Shown one piece after another: positions 1 to 8,757 of a stretch of 33,198 bases of DNA. Under the pieces are notes generated by a model. The model saw only the letters and a list, made by a program, of their open reading frames with translations, was not told where the DNA came from and did not search any database. The position numbers and the translations under genes were made by a program. The number at the start of each line of letters is the position of its first letter. The stretch's first letter is position 1. This stretch comes from Acidobacteriota bacterium (GTDB taxonomy: Bacteria; Acidobacteriota; Thermoanaerobaculia; UBA5066; Gp7-AA6): positions 1 to 33,198 of the forward strand of contig JAIVJS010000018.1 in the NCBI GenBank assembly GCA_020199905.1, given 5' to 3'.

Positions 1-773
1 TCCTTCGACAGGAAGAGACCGCTGCCGGGTCCTCCGCTCTTGCGCCCCCACGTCTTGATTTCGATCTGCCAGGCGCCGGCGAGGAGCACGCGCGGATTGG
101 AAGGATCCATCGCGAGATCCGAAACGCCGGTGTTCTCGTCGACGAAGAGCACGCGCTCCCAGCTCTTTCCGGCGTCCGTCGTCCGGTACACTCCGCGCTC
201 CTGCTGCGGGCCATAGCCGGTGCCGATGGCGGCCGCAAAAGCGACGTCGGGGTTTCTGGGGTCCACGATCATCCGGCCTATGCGGCCGGTTTTCTCGAGC
301 CCGAGGTGCTTCCACGTCTTTCCGGCGTCCGTAGACCGATAAACGCCGTTTCCAAGGGAGACGTTGCTGCGAATGAAGGACTCGCCCGTTCCGACCCAGA
401 CCACATTGGGATCCGACGGCGCGATCGCGATTGATCCAATCGACTGCGCGGGCTGCTCGTCGAAAACGGGCTTCCAGTGGATGCCCGCGTCCGTCGATTT
501 CCAGACGCCTCCGGAGGCCGCGCCGGCGTAATAGATGTTCGGGTCGCCGGGAACACCCACGACCGCCGCGACGCGGTTGCCGGGAGGGCCGATGAACCGG
601 TACTTCATCTCCTCGAAGGGCCCGGGCGATTTCGGCGCCGTCGGCGTGGGCGGGGGAGCCGGCTTCGCGTTCTCTTTCCGTTCCTGCCCGCTCAAGGCTC
701 CACCGAAGGTGACCAGCGCCGCGAGCGCCATCGCAACCAGCCGGCACGAGTACGGGGATTCCCTCTTCGTCAT
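1..773 (-). CDS. Secreted sortilin/VPS10-like BNR-repeat protein, 5' part only
   Basis: The first ~257 residues are inside the window; the gene runs off the left edge. The ATG at 773 follows a good ribosome site (agaaggag, 783-790). An N-terminal hydrophobic segment (LVAMALAALVTFGGAL) acts as a signal peptide and is followed by a Pro/Lys-rich linker. Then come BNR/Asp-box blades of the form GGVWKSTDAGIHW, GNGVYRSTDAGKTW and RGVYRTTDAGKSW, each preceded by a DPxNPDV-type strand. The protein is a paralogue of the complete gene at 3571-7008, with the same SIGSIAIAPSDPNVVWVGTGE-like stretch and blade order. Such proteins are often annotated as glycosyl hydrolases because of the propeller fold, but no catalytic residues can be identified. 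The location is probably periplasmic or extracellular. The family call is firm; the substrate is unknown. Confidence 0.88.
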   Translation of the reverse strand, partial: MTKRESPYSCRLVAMALAALVTFGGALSGQERKENAKPAPPPTPTAPKSPGPFEEMKYRFIGPPGNRVAAVVGVPGDPNIYYAGAASGGVWKSTDAGIHWKPVFDEQPAQSIGSIAIAPSDPNVVWVGTGESFIRSNVSLGNGVYRSTDAGKTWKHLGLEKTGRIGRMIVDPRNPDVAFAAAIGTGYGPQQERGVYRTTDAGKSWERVLFVDENTGVSDLAMDPSNPRVLLAGAWQIEIKTWGRKSGGPGSGLFLSK

Positions 774-1083
774 CGTGGATGGCTCCTTCTGAGCGCGCGT
801 AACGCGCGTCACCCTGATTGCATCCTGTTTGTCGGGAATGATACCGAACGGTTCGAGCTCAGAGCGCAGAGACACGACCTCCTAGCCAGTTATCGACCGC
901 ATCTCATCGACCGCATCGCCAACTCCGACGACGACGAACTCGATTGAGCCCCGCGGGTTTCGTTGCCCTCGGTGGAGCAGCATCTTCGTGTGAACGCGCC
1001 CGCGGGTGCGTGTCCTGCGCCCGATACTCCCGCACTGACGCGTCTCGAGCCTACGGAGCACGGTCACGGGTCGGCCGATCGCA
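774..1083. other. Intergenic region between BNR gene and kinase/PD40 gene
   Basis: About 310 bases without a convincing gene. It holds the ribosome site of the leftward BNR gene and, just upstream of that, an inverted repeat CGCGCG-TAA-CGCGCG (794-808) that would form a hairpin in the leader. A 61-codon minus-strand frame (882-1067) has no family resemblance or ribosome site and is not called. No terminator with a T-run was seen. Confidence 0.5.
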
Positions 1084-2691
1084 TCAATTCTTTCTGACCT
1101 CCGCGGGCCAGTTGACCGCGACCGTCAGGGGCTGGGCGTCGCCTGAGACCTCGTTGACGATCGCGAGGATCCGCCCGTCCGGCGCGAGGTCGAAATCCTT
1201 CCAGTCCCTTCCCTCGGGGAGGCGAAAGAGCGTCGTGGGACGACCCACCTCGAGCGGCGGAGTCGTTCGAACGGGAACGGCGACGAGCTTCCGGTCCGAG
1301 GCAAGGTAGACGACCTCCCTGCCGTCCCGGCTCCAACAGAGAGTCTGTGCCCCGTCCGGCGAGAGGCCGATTCGTTCCCCCGGCCTCCCGAAAGGAGCGA
1401 CGTACGCTTCCTCGCGGCCGGATTCGGTGGACAGGTACGCCATCGCCTTTCCGTCCGGGGAGAAGCGCAATCGTTCCGATCTGACGATGCTTGGCCGCGT
1501 GAGCTTTACCGCGGGAACGCCTCCGGACAGCGGCACGGTGAAGACCTCGAAGGCGCCGCCCGCAGGCCGGACTGCGATTGCGACCGTGCGGCCATCCGGC
1601 GACACGGACAGGGCCTCCTGGAAGTCTCCTTCCGGAAGAAGCGTCGATTCCCGGCCGGTCGCGAGATCCCGGAGGAAAACGCGCGGCGACGCTTTATGTG
1701 CCGCCGAATACAGGATCGAGTTTCCGTCCGGAAGCCACACTCCGGCGAACTCGCTTTCCGGATCCGAAGTCACGGCGGTCTCGACGCCCCGCTCGAGGTC
1801 GAAAACCCAGACGTCGTAGGTGCCGATGCCAGCCCGCCTTCGCGTAAAGAGAACCCGCTTTGCGTCGGGGGAGATCGCGAGATCGAGGTACTCTCCCGGG
1901 GTTCCGATCTCGCCCCCCGGCCGGCCAGCGCGGTCGAACCAGACGAGCCGGTCCGTGTCCCCCTTCGTCTGGTAGGCGATTGTTCCGTTGCGCGATGTCG
2001 CAAAACCCGCCCAGCCGGTGGACAGGAAATAGGCGACCTGGGGGGCGATCGCGAAGGGAGCACCCGCCATTTGGCCCTTCACCGGATCGAAGCGTTGCCC
2101 GAGAAGCGCTCCCTCGCGCGCGAAAACCAGGTAGCCCGGATCGACGTACTGGGCGAGCGATCGGACAGCGGCGAGTCCCCGCGGTTTCTTCCCGGGCTCC
2201 GAGAGCATCAGCCCGTCTTCTCCATTGCGGCGGACCGCCATGTAGAGAAACCGCTCTCCGTCGGCGAGAAACCACGGCCACACGACGCGGGTTTCACCGC
2301 GAGCCGGGTCGCGCGCGATGGCGATCTCCGGCTTTCCGCCGTCGGCGGAGACTCGAAAGATCGCGGCGCCCTGCACGTCCGCGAAGAGGATCTGGCCTCG
2401 GCTGCTCCAGGAGCCCGCGCGTCCGATGCCACGTGTTCCGCTGCCTTTCCCGAGGTCACAGATTTCCACCGGCGCGCCGCCCGATAGGTCGAGGCGTTTC
2501 AATTTTCCCTCGGCAAAGAAGCCGATCGAGCGGCCGTCCGGCGACCAGAAGAGCGACCACCGGCGAGCGGGGCCGCAGCAGGAGCGAGAAGCCGAAGAGG
2601 ATGACTCCCGCAAAAGCGGCCCACTTCCAGCGTCTGGAAGAGGCGGCCGTGGCGCTCGCCGTTTCGGGTTCCTGCGTTTCACCCGGTCCAT
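1084..2691 (-). CDS. PD40/WD40-like beta-propeller half of a broken Ser/Thr kinase gene
   Basis: From about 2555 leftward this frame reads as the C-terminal propeller typical of membrane-bound kinases: FWSPDGRSIGFFA, then repeated strands such as LDLAISPDAKRVLFTRR, LSVSPDGRTVAIAV and LRFSPDGKAMAYLS (PD40/TolB-like), ending in NWPAEVRKN at the stop at 1084. The first ~40 residues of the open frame (above ~2560) are probably not real, because that DNA is better read in the neighbouring kinase frame. In intact relatives a further ~70 residues (first blade) separate the membrane helix from the FWSPDGRS motif; here they are missing and the frame changes at the junction. It is listed separately because it is a distinct open frame, but it was originally one gene with 2456-3343. 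Confidence 0.75.
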   Translation of the reverse strand: MDRVKRRNPKRRAPRPPLPDAGSGPLLRESSSSASRSCCGPARRWSLFWSPDGRSIGFFAEGKLKRLDLSGGAPVEICDLGKGSGTRGIGRAGSWSSRGQILFADVQGAAIFRVSADGGKPEIAIARDPARGETRVVWPWFLADGERFLYMAVRRNGEDGLMLSEPGKKPRGLAAVRSLAQYVDPGYLVFAREGALLGQRFDPVKGQMAGAPFAIAPQVAYFLSTGWAGFATSRNGTIAYQTKGDTDRLVWFDRAGRPGGEIGTPGEYLDLAISPDAKRVLFTRRRAGIGTYDVWVFDLERGVETAVTSDPESEFAGVWLPDGNSILYSAAHKASPRVFLRDLATGRESTLLPEGDFQEALSVSPDGRTVAIAVRPAGGAFEVFTVPLSGGVPAVKLTRPSIVRSERLRFSPDGKAMAYLSTESGREEAYVAPFGRPGERIGLSPDGAQTLCWSRDGREVVYLASDRKLVAVPVRTTPPLEVGRPTTLFRLPEGRDWKDFDLAPDGRILAIVNEVSGDAQPLTVAVNWPAEVRKN

Positions 2692-3343
2692 CGCCGATCG
2701 CGTCGAGCTGCAGTCCGACGTCCCACGCGCTCTGCCACCGATTGCCGGGATCTTTTGCCAGAGCGGTCCGCAGTATCCGATCGAGGGCGGGCGGGGCGGT
2801 CGGGACCGCGACAGAGACCGGCTCCGGCTGCCGTTCGAGGATCGCCGCGATCAGGCTCGCGCGGCTCGTCCCGGAAAACGCCTTCTTCCCCGTTGTCATC
2901 TCGTAGAGGACGCATCCCAGCGCAAAAATGTCCGTGCGCGGGTCGGCGTCCTTCCCCTCGAGCTGTTCGGGGGCCATGTACTGCAGGGTCCCGAGGATTG
3001 TTCCCTCCCGGGTGAGATCTCTGGCCGCGGTTTCGACCGAGGTGAAGCCCTCTCCGGAAACGGCGGAGGCGAAGGCCTTCGCGAGGCCGAAGTCGAGAAG
3101 CTTCACGCCCTCTTTCGTGAGCATCACGTTTCCGGGCTTCAGGTCCCGGTGCACGATGCCCTGTCGGTGAGCGCAGTCGAGAGCGTCCGCAATCTCGCGC
3201 GCGAACCGAAGCGCCAGCGGAAAGGGGAGCGCTCCCTTCGACAGCCGGTCGGCGAGCGTCTCGCCTTCCAGGGAGGCGCGAGGATCTCGTAGGGTCCTAG
3301 CCGGCTTCCGGGCGAGAGGGGCAAGCGGGAAGGGTACACGCAC
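2456..3343 (-). CDS. Ser/Thr protein kinase catalytic half, N-lobe missing
   Basis: This frame carries a Hanks-type kinase C-lobe: HRDLKPGNVML catalytic loop, DFGLAKA metal-binding loop, GTLQYMAPEQLEG activation segment and DIFALGCVLYEMTTGKKAF, followed by a Ser/Ala linker and a membrane helix (WAAFAGVILFGFSLLL). The usual start of the family, LSPGSRLGPYEILAP, is present just upstream but in another frame (GTG 3339). It runs straight into LEGETLADRL, so the Gly-rich loop, the VAIK lysine and the alpha-C glutamate (about 75 residues) are absent. After the membrane helix (near 2560) the frame must change to reach the propeller at 1084-2555. As read, the protein could not bind ATP normally. It is either a pseudogene or misassembled. 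Confidence 0.75.
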   Translation of the reverse strand: MRVPFPLAPLARKPARTLRDPRASLEGETLADRLSKGALPFPLALRFAREIADALDCAHRQGIVHRDLKPGNVMLTKEGVKLLDFGLAKAFASAVSGEGFTSVETAARDLTREGTILGTLQYMAPEQLEGKDADPRTDIFALGCVLYEMTTGKKAFSGTSRASLIAAILERQPEPVSVAVPTAPPALDRILRTALAKDPGNRWQSAWDVGLQLDAIGDGPGETQEPETASATAASSRRWKWAAFAGVILFGFSLLLRPRSPVVALLVAGRPLDRLLCRGKIETPRPIGRRAGGNL

Positions 3344-3351
3344 TCTTCATG

Positions 3352-3387
3352 ACGCGGCGACCTTTCCGCGCTACGCGCGGGGCGCCG
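3352..3387 (-). repeat. 35-bp nested hairpin repeat, copy A
   Basis: Read on the minus strand it has an outer stem CGGCG/CGCCG, an inner stem CGCGC/GCGCG around a short loop, and a conserved unpaired aaagg between inner and outer 3' arms. It lies directly upstream of the kinase open frame. Copies B (3506-3540) and C (15423-15457) share the layout. Confidence 0.6.
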
Positions 3388-3505
3388 TACGGAAGGCTTC
3401 GAGGGGCGTTCGGGCTCGAGGGCGCTGGGTCAGCATTACCGCTCGGTTATGAGGCGCTGCTTTTTAGCATTTTTGGCCGCGCGTGGGGCGCGCGCGACCA
3501 AAAGG

Positions 3506-3540
3506 ACGCGGCGGCCTTTCCGCGCTCGCGCGCGGCGCCG
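3506..3540 (-). repeat. 35-bp nested hairpin repeat, copy B
   Basis: Near-identical to copy A (acgcggcg-cctttccgcgct core on the plus strand). It lies about 30 bases downstream of the stop codon of the 3571-7008 gene, in its 3' leader-out region. Flanks of A and B also share a cttcgag-ggc stretch, so the unit may be longer than 35 bp. Confidence 0.6.
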
Positions 3541-3570
3541 CTGGGGATTCCTTCGAGCGGCATTCTGGAT

Positions 3571-6500
3571 CTATGGCTCCGGCCGCCATACAGGCACGCG
3601 GCCGGGCGTCCACGGAGCGCCAGACGTTTCCATCGCGTCCTCCACTTTCTTCAGATCGACAGTGACGAGCCGGCGCAGCTTCTCGAGCTCGCCTTGGAAC
3701 GCGCCCGCGGCGAACGCATATGCCTGCTCGCTCGTGGCGGTCGGGGCGGAGCTGGCGTTCCACTGCGTGTTCACGACGGAGTCCACGCGGTCCACGATCG
3801 CCGGAGGGGTCGGCTCGTTGTGCGACGCGACCGCCGAATCGCCCTTCAAGGCGACTTCGATGTCCGCGAGCCGGACGTCGATCGACCGGATCTCTGCCCC
3901 GAGCGCGGCCGTGTCGGACGGAGTGTCGAGCAGAGCCTGCTTGATGTGGGTGATGCGATTGCGCGCCTCGGTCACCGACTCGACGGCGCCCGTGACGGCG
4001 CGCTGGAGCCGGGCCACTTTCCTCTCGAACTGGAGGAGCTTCGCGCGATCTGCCGCCGCGATCTCGTACGCGCCGCGCGCCTCGAAGGCCTGAGGCTCCG
4101 AAAGCGGGGTGACCCGCCCCTGGACCCACCTCTCCATCGAGACCGTGTAGCGTCCGGGCGCGACCATGGGCCCCGAAGGCGGATCGTTGAACGGGTCGGG
4201 GACCGGCGGCTTCAACGACGTCGGAGTCGCCGGCGGGTATCGGAGGTCCCAGGCGACGCGGTGCATCCCGGCCGTGACTGGCGCCTTCAATCGCCGGATG
4301 ACGTGCCCCTCCGAGTCCGAGATCGTCAGGACGATCGCGGGATCCTCCTCGCGCGCCTCGGCGCGGAAGTCCTGGGGCGTCGGGTAGTCGGGGTCCTTTC
4401 CCTGCTTGACCAGGTCCTTTTCCTTCTCCTGACGCGTCTTCCGCAGGGTCTTCAGCTCGTCCTTGAGGTAGTAGGTGAAGACCGCGCCGAAGGGAGGATT
4501 GGGAGCGGTGAACCACGACTCGCCCTGAAAGGCCTTTCCGCGGATCCCGAGCGGCGCCGAAGGCATCAGCACGAGAGGCCGGCGCACTGGAAAGAGAATC
4601 GCATCGCGGTCGAGCGCCTCCGGCCTCGCGTTTCGCAGCGGCGTCAGGTCGTCCAGCACGTAGAACCCTCGCCCGAAGGTCGCGACCGCGAGGTCGCCCT
4701 CCCGCTTCTGAACGGCGAGATCGCGAATGGCGACATTTGGAAGCCCGCCGGTCATCTTCAGCCACCGCTTCCCGCCGTCGCGGGTGAAGTAGAGACCGAA
4801 CTCCGTGCCCGCGAAGAGCAGGTCGCGCTGACCCGGGTCCTCGAGAACCGCCCAGACGGTCCCGCGCGCCGGAAGGTCGCCGGCGATCGAGGTCCAGGTG
4901 CGGCCGCGGTCCGAGCTCTTTGCGAGGTAAGCCTTGAAGTCCGCGTTCTTGTGGTTGTCGAAGGACGCATAGACCGTCGCCTTGTCGTGCGCGGAGGCCG
5001 CGACGCGGCTCACGTAGGCAAACTCCGGAACGCCCGGGACCGCGGACGCCTTGCGCCACGTCGCGCCGCCGTCCTCCGTGATGTGGATGAGCCCGTCGTC
5101 GGTGCCCGCGTACAGCAGTCCTTCCTGGAGCTCCGATTCCGAGAGCGAAACGATGTTGCCGTAGAACGAGGTGGAGGAGTTTTTCGCGACGGACTCCGCG
5201 GGCCAGACTCGGCCCATCACCTTCAGCTTGTTGCGGTCGAGCTGCCGGGTCAGGTCTCCGCTGATCGGTTTCCACGTGTTGCCGCGGTCGTCGCTTCGGA
5301 AGATCCGCTGCGCCGCGAAATACAGCCGGGTGTGGTTGTGAGGGCTGATGATGAGGGGCGAGTCCCAGTTCCACCGGAGCGGCGGCTCGCCCGGCCGGCC
5401 CTGCGGCTGGATGACGAGGCTCTCTCCCGTCCGGCGGTCGAACCGCGTCAGCACGCCGTACTGCGCTTCCGCGTAAACGGTGTTCGGGTCTTCCGGGTCG
5501 ATCTGGCTCTGGAACCCGTCGCCGCCCTCGGTCACGAACCAGTCGGAGTTCGCGACCCCGTGGATGTTCGACGTGCGCGAGGGGCCGCCGAGGCTGAAGT
5601 TGTCCTGCGTTCCTCCGAACACGTTGTAGATCGGCGTCGCGTTGTCGACGCTGACCCGATAGAACTGCGTGACCGGCAGGTTCGGAAAGAAGCGCCATGT
5701 GGACGCCCGATCGAACGTCTCGTAGATCCCCCCATCGCATCCCACGACCAGGTGGTCGGTCTTGTCGGGGTCGATCCACATTGCGTGGTTGTCCGGGTGC
5801 TTCGACGGCTCGCCGAGCTTGTGGAAAGTCTTGCCGCCGTCCTCGGTCACCTGGATCCAGACGTCCATTGAGTAAACGCGCTCCGCATTCTTCGGGTCTG
5901 CGAAAATCTCGTTGTAGTACTGCGGCCCTCCGGGCACGTATTCGCTGCGCTTCTCCCACGTCTCGCCGCGGGTGGTGGAGCGGAAGAATCCTCCCGCCTT
6001 GTTCGCCGCTTCGATGACGGCATAGACGACGTCGGGCGCGGCCGGGGAGATCGCGAGCCCGATGCGGCCCATCTCCTCCTTGGGAAGTCCTGTCGTCACC
6101 TTTTTCCAGCTCCCCCCGGCGTTGACGGATTTGTAGATGGCGGATTCCGGTCCGCCGTCGATCAGCGTGTAGACGTGCCGCCGCCTCTGGTACGCGGTCG
6201 CGTAGAGCACGTCGGGGTCCCGCGGATCCATCACGAGGTCCGAGGCGCCGGTGTTCTCGCTGATCGTGAGCGACGGCTTCCAGCTCTTTCCGCCGTCCGT
6301 CGTCTTGTACACGCCCCGCTCGCCGCCCGGGCCCCAGAGCGGTCCCTGCGCGGCGACGTACACCACGTTCGAATCGCGTGGATCGACGACGATTTTGCCG
6401 ATGTGCTCCGACGTCTTCAGCCCCATGTTCTTCCAGGACGCGCCGCCGTCTTCGGAGCGGTACACCCCGTCTCCGTAACCGACGACCCGCTGGCTGTTGT

Positions 6501-7008
6501 TCTCTCCCGAGCCGACCCAGACCACGAACGGATCCTTCGGGTCGATCGTCACGCAGCCGATCGAATGCGACGCTTCCCCGTCGAACACCGGAGTGAACGT
6601 CACGCCCCCGTTGACGGTCCGCCAGACGCCGCCGTCGGCGGAGGCCACGAACCAGCGATGCGTGTTTTTCGGATCGACGGCAATGTCGACGACGCGCCCG
6701 GAGGTCAGCGCGGGGCCGAGGGAGCGCAGCTCGAGGCCCGCGAAGGTCTCCGATTTGTAACCGCCCTTGCGTCCGGCGGCGTCCTTCTCCGCGTTGGCGC
6801 CCTTGCCGGTCTTCTCGCGCGCCTTTTCCTCCCGCGACGGCTCCTTCCGGGAGCGAACGATCGGGTCCGCGCCTTCTCCGCGTTCGCGAGACGCGGCGCC
6901 GGGAGTCGGCGCCGGGGTCGGTGCCGGAGTCGGCTCCTGGCCCGTGGCCGGGCTGGAACAGGCAATGGCGAAGAGCAAGGCAAAGCCACGTCGGGAAATC
7001 GATCTCAC
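3571..7008 (-). CDS. Large secreted sortilin/VPS10-like BNR-repeat protein (1145 aa)
   Basis: The GTG start at 7008 has an AAGGGAGG ribosome site 4 bases upstream, and translation gives MRSISRRGFALLFAIACSS, a signal sequence with a weak lipobox (AIAC). A Pro/Thr/Ala and charged linker follows. From about residue 85 there is a long run of BNR blades (DGGVWRTVNGGVTF, DGVYRSEDGGASW, RGVYKTTDGGKSW, ERIFRSDDRGNTW-like, FGLYFTRDGGKRW). About residues 880-930 form a FlgD-like strand set (AIVLTISDSEGHVIRRLKAP), and the last ~150 residues are largely helical. The length is normal for this acidobacterial family. It is annotated widely as glycosyl hydrolase, but the true ligand is unknown; a surface or periplasmic binding or scaffold role is inference. 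A decayed copy of its 5' end lies at 10499-10752. Confidence 0.9.
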   Translation of the reverse strand: MRSISRRGFALLFAIACSSPATGQEPTPAPTPAPTPGAASRERGEGADPIVRSRKEPSREEKAREKTGKGANAEKDAAGRKGGYKSETFAGLELRSLGPALTSGRVVDIAVDPKNTHRWFVASADGGVWRTVNGGVTFTPVFDGEASHSIGCVTIDPKDPFVVWVGSGENNSQRVVGYGDGVYRSEDGGASWKNMGLKTSEHIGKIVVDPRDSNVVYVAAQGPLWGPGGERGVYKTTDGGKSWKPSLTISENTGASDLVMDPRDPDVLYATAYQRRRHVYTLIDGGPESAIYKSVNAGGSWKKVTTGLPKEEMGRIGLAISPAAPDVVYAVIEAANKAGGFFRSTTRGETWEKRSEYVPGGPQYYNEIFADPKNAERVYSMDVWIQVTEDGGKTFHKLGEPSKHPDNHAMWIDPDKTDHLVVGCDGGIYETFDRASTWRFFPNLPVTQFYRVSVDNATPIYNVFGGTQDNFSLGGPSRTSNIHGVANSDWFVTEGGDGFQSQIDPEDPNTVYAEAQYGVLTRFDRRTGESLVIQPQGRPGEPPLRWNWDSPLIISPHNHTRLYFAAQRIFRSDDRGNTWKPISGDLTRQLDRNKLKVMGRVWPAESVAKNSSTSFYGNIVSLSESELQEGLLYAGTDDGLIHITEDGGATWRKASAVPGVPEFAYVSRVAASAHDKATVYASFDNHKNADFKAYLAKSSDRGRTWTSIAGDLPARGTVWAVLEDPGQRDLLFAGTEFGLYFTRDGGKRWLKMTGGLPNVAIRDLAVQKREGDLAVATFGRGFYVLDDLTPLRNARPEALDRDAILFPVRRPLVLMPSAPLGIRGKAFQGESWFTAPNPPFGAVFTYYLKDELKTLRKTRQEKEKDLVKQGKDPDYPTPQDFRAEAREEDPAIVLTISDSEGHVIRRLKAPVTAGMHRVAWDLRYPPATPTSLKPPVPDPFNDPPSGPMVAPGRYTVSMERWVQGRVTPLSEPQAFEARGAYEIAAADRAKLLQFERKVARLQRAVTGAVESVTEARNRITHIKQALLDTPSDTAALGAEIRSIDVRLADIEVALKGDSAVASHNEPTPPAIVDRVDSVVNTQWNASSAPTATSEQAYAFAAGAFQGELEKLRRLVTVDLKKVEDAMETSGAPWTPGRVPVWRPEP

Positions 7009-7197
7009 GGGTCCTCCCTTCGAGCGCGGTCGGGAGAACTCTACGGCAAGGGACGCGGAGGGTTCGAGGGAGGGACGTTTTCGAGCAAAAAAAACTTCGC
7101 CGCACGGATTCAGGCGTAGGGATACGATTGCGCCTGTCAGCTCGGGCGAAGGCGTTTTCGGGCCGCTTCGTGCGGCCGGAGCAGGGGGATTCGCTCG

Positions 7198-8757
7198 ATG
7201 CGGTGCATCAGTATCTTGCCCACAATCTGGGCGGTGTCGGTCAGTGCGCTTGCGCAGGCCCCGCCCGAAGTGCGGCCCGACCAGATGGCGGACCTCGCCG
7301 CGCTCGAACTGCGCACCGAGCCGGAATATCCAAAGCCCGGCGAAGACGTGCGCGTGCGGCTGACGATGCGCAATCGCGCAACACACGCCGAGAAGCGCGT
7401 CCCCGTGACCCTGTTCGCGGGATCGGCGCGTGTCGCCACGATCCACGTGAGCGTGCCGGCAGGCGTGACGCAAACCGCCACGCTGCCATGGAAGGCGCCC
7501 GAAGCCGGCACGTACGTCCTGACCGGCCGGATCGATCCTGACGGCACGGTGGCCGAACCCGACCGGACGGACAACGACGCAGCCCTTACCGTCGCCGTCG
7601 CGGCGACGAGCGCGGCGAATGCGGACTTCGCGATCTCGAGCATCGACGTCGGCCCTGACATTGCGCCGGACGGCACCGTGGCGCGGATTGCGATCGTGAA
7701 CAACGGCCGTGAAGCGTCGCGCGCACCACTGAGCGTCACCATCGATGGCCGGCGGATCGCGCTGCAGTTGGTGCAGCTCGCACCGGGTGAATCGAAGACA
7801 ATCGAGGTTCCCCTGCCGCACCGGCCCGGCAGGATCTCGGCGGAGATCATCGCGCGATCGCTCCGCGGCGCGATCTCACGTGACCTCCGGCCACCATTCG
7901 ATCTGAGCGTCGAACAGCTGTCTGTGGCGACGGCACAATTCGATGAACGGCGGCCACGTCAAGTCACCATCAGTTTCCGCATCGTGAACAACGGCCGTGA
8001 AGCGATACGGACGCCGTTCACTGTGTCGATTTTTCCGGGGACAGTCCGGCCAGGGCCACCGCTGGCACTGGCCGGCGACCAGGTCGTGGTCCGCGAGTTG
8101 CCTTCCGGTGCGAGCGCCTATATCTCGCGCACGATCGTCTCCCCGGTCGGAGAGTTCGACGTCCGCATCGAGGCAGACGTCAACCGCGCGGTGACCGGCG
8201 ATGACCGGGCCAATAACGTTGCGACCTGGCATTTCAAGAATCCTGCCGCGGAGGTCGGGCGCTGGGTATCGATTGGACCGCGGCTGATCACCGGCGGTCT
8301 CGGCGCCGTCGGCCGCTTGTCGGCGATTGCCATGGACCGCAGCGCGCCCGAAACAATTTACGTAGGCGCGGCTGGTGCCGGCATCTGGAAAACGCTCGAC
8401 GCCGGCGCGACCTGGCAGCCGATCGCCGACAGTTTCCCGACGCTCGCGATCGCAGCGCTGGCGATCGCGCCCACCAACCCGTCAACGGTCTTTGCGGCGA
8501 CCGCCGGCTCCGGCGTGTTTCGCTCCGATGACGGTGGCGGAACGTGGCAAGGCCTTCCGAACAGTCGCCGACAGTTTCCCGAATGCCTGGCGGCCTGCAG
8601 CTGTTCCGCAGCGACGACGGCGGCGCGACGTGGACGCAGAAATCGACCCCCGCCGATACGACGCTCTACAACGACGTCATCGGCGTCGATCCGGTGGATC
8701 CGAACTTCGTCTACGTCACGGGCATCAATCTGTGGCGATCGGCGGATGGAGGGATGA
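7198..8757 (+). CDS. CARDB + BNR secreted protein, N-terminal part (frameshifted gene)
   Basis: ATG at 7198 with an agggggat ribosome site. The signal peptide (ISILPTIWAVSVSALAQA) is followed by three CARDB-like Ig domains: about residues 35-135 (PGEDVRVRLTMRNRATH), 140-230 (IAIVNNGREASRAPLSV) and 240-345 (FRIVNNGREAIRTPFTV). BNR blades then begin (AGAGIWKTLDAGATW, GSGVFRSDDGGGTW). The frame makes sense only to about 8560; the codons to 8757 are a shadow of the next frame. The protein continues in 8544-10118 after a frame change, with about 30 residues missing relative to the ~48-residue blade spacing. CARDB domains usually present ligands or mediate adhesion at the cell surface. The gene is divergent from the 3571-7008 gene and leads a two-gene operon. 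Confidence 0.75.
   Translation: MRCISILPTIWAVSVSALAQAPPEVRPDQMADLAALELRTEPEYPKPGEDVRVRLTMRNRATHAEKRVPVTLFAGSARVATIHVSVPAGVTQTATLPWKAPEAGTYVLTGRIDPDGTVAEPDRTDNDAALTVAVAATSAANADFAISSIDVGPDIAPDGTVARIAIVNNGREASRAPLSVTIDGRRIALQLVQLAPGESKTIEVPLPHRPGRISAEIIARSLRGAISRDLRPPFDLSVEQLSVATAQFDERRPRQVTISFRIVNNGREAIRTPFTVSIFPGTVRPGPPLALAGDQVVVRELPSGASAYISRTIVSPVGEFDVRIEADVNRAVTGDDRANNVATWHFKNPAAEVGRWVSIGPRLITGGLGAVGRLSAIAMDRSAPETIYVGAAGAGIWKTLDAGATWQPIADSFPTLAIAALAIAPTNPSTVFAATAGSGVFRSDDGGGTWQGLPNSRRQFPECLAACSCSAATTAARRGRRNRPPPIRRSTTTSSASIRWIRTSSTSRASICGDRRMEG

Larger units (their letters stand above)
3344..3570. other. Spacer between kinase and sortilin-like gene with repeats
   Basis: This spacer holds two copies of a 35-36 bp hairpin element (3352-3387 and 3506-3540, listed separately). 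Between them is an inverted repeat, TTTTGGCCGCGCG (3471-3483) against CGCGCGACCAAAA (3491-3503), with one mismatch and a 7-base loop. There is no T-run after the stem on either strand, so it is not a standard intrinsic terminator. Confidence 0.5.

Noticed and set aside
882..1067. 61-codon minus-strand frame in the intergenic region
   Set aside because: No ribosome site, no recognisable features and Arg-rich start; not enough support to call a gene.
3471..3503. Inverted repeat TTTTGGCCGCGCG/CGCGCGACCAAAA as an intrinsic terminator
   Set aside because: No T-run follows the stem on either strand; kept only as a structural note.
3349..5871. Plus-strand open frame of 840 codons opposite the sortilin-like gene
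   Set aside because: Antisense shadow; the minus-strand frame has signal peptide, ribosome site and BNR blades.
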